A stretch of DNA of 64,000 nt, taken from positions 4,282 to 68,281 of the forward strand of contig JBJHBI010000016.1 in assembly GCA_050485405.1 (NCBI GenBank). The letters are read 5' to 3'. The stretch is from Saliniramus sp050485405 (GTDB lineage: Bacteria > Pseudomonadota > Alphaproteobacteria > Rhizobiales > Beijerinckiaceae). The notes beneath the pieces are model-generated. The model did no database searches. It was not told where the DNA came from and was given only the letters and a program-made list of their open reading frames with translations. Both the position numbers and the translations under genes were made by a program. Positions 62,804-64,000 of this stretch are shown piece by piece (the first letter of the stretch is position 1; the number at the start of each line of letters is the position of its first letter).

Positions 62804-63583
62804 CTAAACACCACCGCCACCCTCCCTGTTCTTTTTCTCGCGTTCACGCTGGAGCGCGTCGCTGAATGCCGATGCGAGGATGCCGGCCGGCATGGCGATC
62901 AGGCCGACGCCCGTGATCGCGGTGAGGGTGGCGAAGACCCGGCCAAGCGGGGTGAGCGGCACGACATCGCCGTAGCCGACCGTGGTCAGCGTCGCCACTG
63001 ACCACCACATCGCCCTCGGGATCGAACCGAAGGCGTCCGGCTGCAAACCGCCCTCCAGAAGATACAGGGCCGAAGCCGAAACGATCAGCAGCGCAACGGC
63101 GATCGCGAGGCTGACGCCGAGTTCGTAGCGCCGTGCGCCGACCGCCCGCCAGATCGTACGAAAGGCCTCGGCGAAACGCCCCAGCTTCGCCACGCGCAAC
63201 AGGCGCGCGAGACGCAGGAGCCTCAGGATCGCGCCTTCGAACCCGACGAGCGAGACCGCCATGGTCACGATCACGAACATATCGAGGAGCGCGATGGGGC
63301 GGCGTGCATAATCGAGGCGGGAGGAAAAACGCGGATTCTCGGTGCTGACCCAGATGCGCGCGGCATATTCCACGGTGAAGACTGCCAGGAGCAGCAGTTC
63401 GAGCCCCTCGAACAGGGTGTGATGCCGCTCGTACACCACCGGCTCCGTCTCGATCACGACGAGCACGAGCGATAACAGAATGAGCCAGATGATCCCCCGG
63501 TTGACCGGCGAGAGGCCGGGTTCGGGCCGCAGATCAGGATCGAGGGCCCGGGCCAGCGCCCCGCGCAATCGGCTCGTCTTCAC
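62804..63583 (-). CDS. Voltage-gated-type potassium channel
   Basis: Six-helix cation channel subunit of 259 residues. Helices S1-S3 lie at about 30-110. S4 has repeated Arg/Lys (ILRLLRLARLLRVAKLGRF, about 120-140). After S5 (about 155-178) come the pore helix and the K+ selectivity filter TLTTVGYGD (about 195-203), and S6 ends at about 238. A short charged C terminus with no RCK domain follows. The intact filter supports K+ selectivity. Convergent with glyQ. Confidence 0.93.
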   Translation of the reverse strand: MKTSRLRGALARALDPDLRPEPGLSPVNRGIIWLILLSLVLVVIETEPVVYERHHTLFEGLELLLLAVFTVEYAARIWVSTENPRFSSRLDYARRPIALLDMFVIVTMAVSLVGFEGAILRLLRLARLLRVAKLGRFAEAFRTIWRAVGARRYELGVSLAIAVALLIVSASALYLLEGGLQPDAFGSIPRAMWWSVATLTTVGYGDVVPLTPLGRVFATLTAITGVGLIAMPAGILASAFSDALQREREKKNREGGGGV

Positions 63584-63804
63584 CTGCCAGCCTCACCCCA
63601 CGTGAATCGACCAACCAAAGCATCGACGAAATCGAATGTTCATGCAATTCATGGTTCTTCGATTGCCTGTTGACAACCATGCGAACAAGGCCTCTGCGGT
63701 GACCTTCTGCGACTCCCTTCCAATGCCGCTGCGTCATTGATGCGATCGCACAGGTTCCCGCTCGCGGCAGCAAACGCTCACCCCCAATGAAGGCCGCGCC
63801 AGAA

Positions 63805-63846
63805 CTCCCCTCTCCCGCCGTGGAGAGGGGTTGGGGGTGAGGGGCG
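63805..63846. repeat. C/G-rich interspersed repeat, left copy
   Basis: CTCCCCTCTCCC (63805-63816), then GGAGAGGGG and TTGGGGGTGAGGGGCG, a short hairpin-forming repeat of the kind scattered between genes in many high-GC proteobacteria. It is matched in inverted orientation by the copy at 63912-63956. Confidence 0.7.
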
Positions 63847-63911
63847 CATCAGGATGGAGTGTGGGGGCGATGACGGGCGCAGATGGCATGGACGATATAG
63901 ATCGTTCTGCA

Positions 63912-63956
63912 CCGCCCCTCACCCCCGGCCCCGCTCCGCGGAGGGAGAGGGGAGGG
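63912..63956. repeat. C/G-rich interspersed repeat, right inverted copy
   Basis: CCGCCCCTCACCCCC followed after a GC-rich middle by GGGAGAGGGGAG. It is the reverse complement of the left copy at both ends, so the two copies could fold into a long stem with a spacer of about 65 bases. REP/BIME-like arrangement. Confidence 0.7.
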
Positions 63957-64000
63957 CTCGCAGCCGCCCGGGCTGATAAAAAACCCACGCCCCACCGCGC

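Larger units (their letters stand above)
63584..64000. other. Intergenic region at the right edge
   Basis: About 417 bases with no convincing gene. It contains the inverted repeat pair at 63805-63846 and 63912-63956 and an AT-richer promoter-like stretch at about 63600-63680 upstream of the K+ channel gene. Confidence 0.55.

Noticed and set aside
63734..63988. Open frame with LTPNPSPRRERG-like peptide
   Set aside because: This peptide is the translation of the interspersed C/G-rich repeat, a well-known source of false genes.

Overview
The window is a contiguous, gene-dense, high-GC bacterial chromosome segment with about 60 protein-coding genes, no rRNA and no convincing tRNA. Gene content and order point to an alphaproteobacterium of the order Hyphomicrobiales (Rhizobiales). 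The indicators are ccmI-ccmE-ccmF-ccmH, the aapJQMP general amino-acid permease, aroQ-accB-accC-aat, a short RNase D next to lptC-lptA-lptB, a BcsS-like outer-membrane protein, and a single-HTH XRE regulator of the rhizobial type. Many secreted proteins are acidic and there are two TRAP transporters plus ion transporters, which would suit a marine or saline relative of Methylobacterium/Salinarimonas; that placement is inference.

Layout. 1-5.3 kb: the 3' part of RNase D (rnd) converging on the cytochrome c maturation operon ccmIEFH (minus strand). 5.4-10 kb: BcsS-like protein and a two-gene TRAP-TAXI transporter. 10-17.5 kb: alpha/beta hydrolase, phasin-like protein, PQQ-type sugar dehydrogenase, YdjM-like membrane protein, an HPt plus receiver pair, NAD kinase, CutA and a polyamine deacetylase-like enzyme. 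17.6-25.3 kb: XRE regulator, the Fe-S carrier Mrp, an EamA exporter, an acetamidase behind aroQ-accB-accC-aat, and a small cupin. 25.5-29.5 kb: HtrA protease with one PDZ domain, an OmpR/HK two-component pair and an Lrp regulator. 29.5-37 kb: GNAT-nitrilase fusion, SLC13 carrier, an orphan chemoreceptor, nitronate monooxygenase and a histidine phosphatase. 37-43.4 kb: aapJQMP with a class V PLP enzyme and a DUF6916-like protein. 43.4-46.5 kb: lptCAB and a short RNase D. 46.5-48.1 kb: a lower-GC patch with a transposase remnant and a Kef-type antiporter. 48-55.3 kb: TrmH methyltransferase, an HExxH protein, and an amidohydrolase divergent from a TRAP operon that contains a TetR gene. 55.4-60.5 kb: purU and a tightly overlapped FecBCD-type ABC operon ending in an unrecognised protein with two similar halves. 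60.5-64 kb: a lower-GC patch with a DUF4760 gene, glyQ, a voltage-gated-type K+ channel and an inverted repeat pair.

How the genes work together. Most of the window is housekeeping (cytochrome c maturation, fatty-acid precursor supply, LPS export, tRNA charging, Fe-S assembly) mixed with high-affinity uptake: two TRAP systems, one amino-acid ABC system and one metal-chelate-type ABC system. Two solute-binding-protein genes (TAXI and aapJ) are each separated from their membrane genes by an intrinsic terminator, an arrangement that would give excess binding protein over permease. The least explained loci are the ABC operon with its two-halved partner (56.3-60.5 kb), the TetR/TRAP/amidohydrolase locus (49.9-55.3 kb), the orphan HExxH protein (49.1-49.7 kb) and the two lower-GC patches. 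No phage, CRISPR array or complete insertion sequence was seen.
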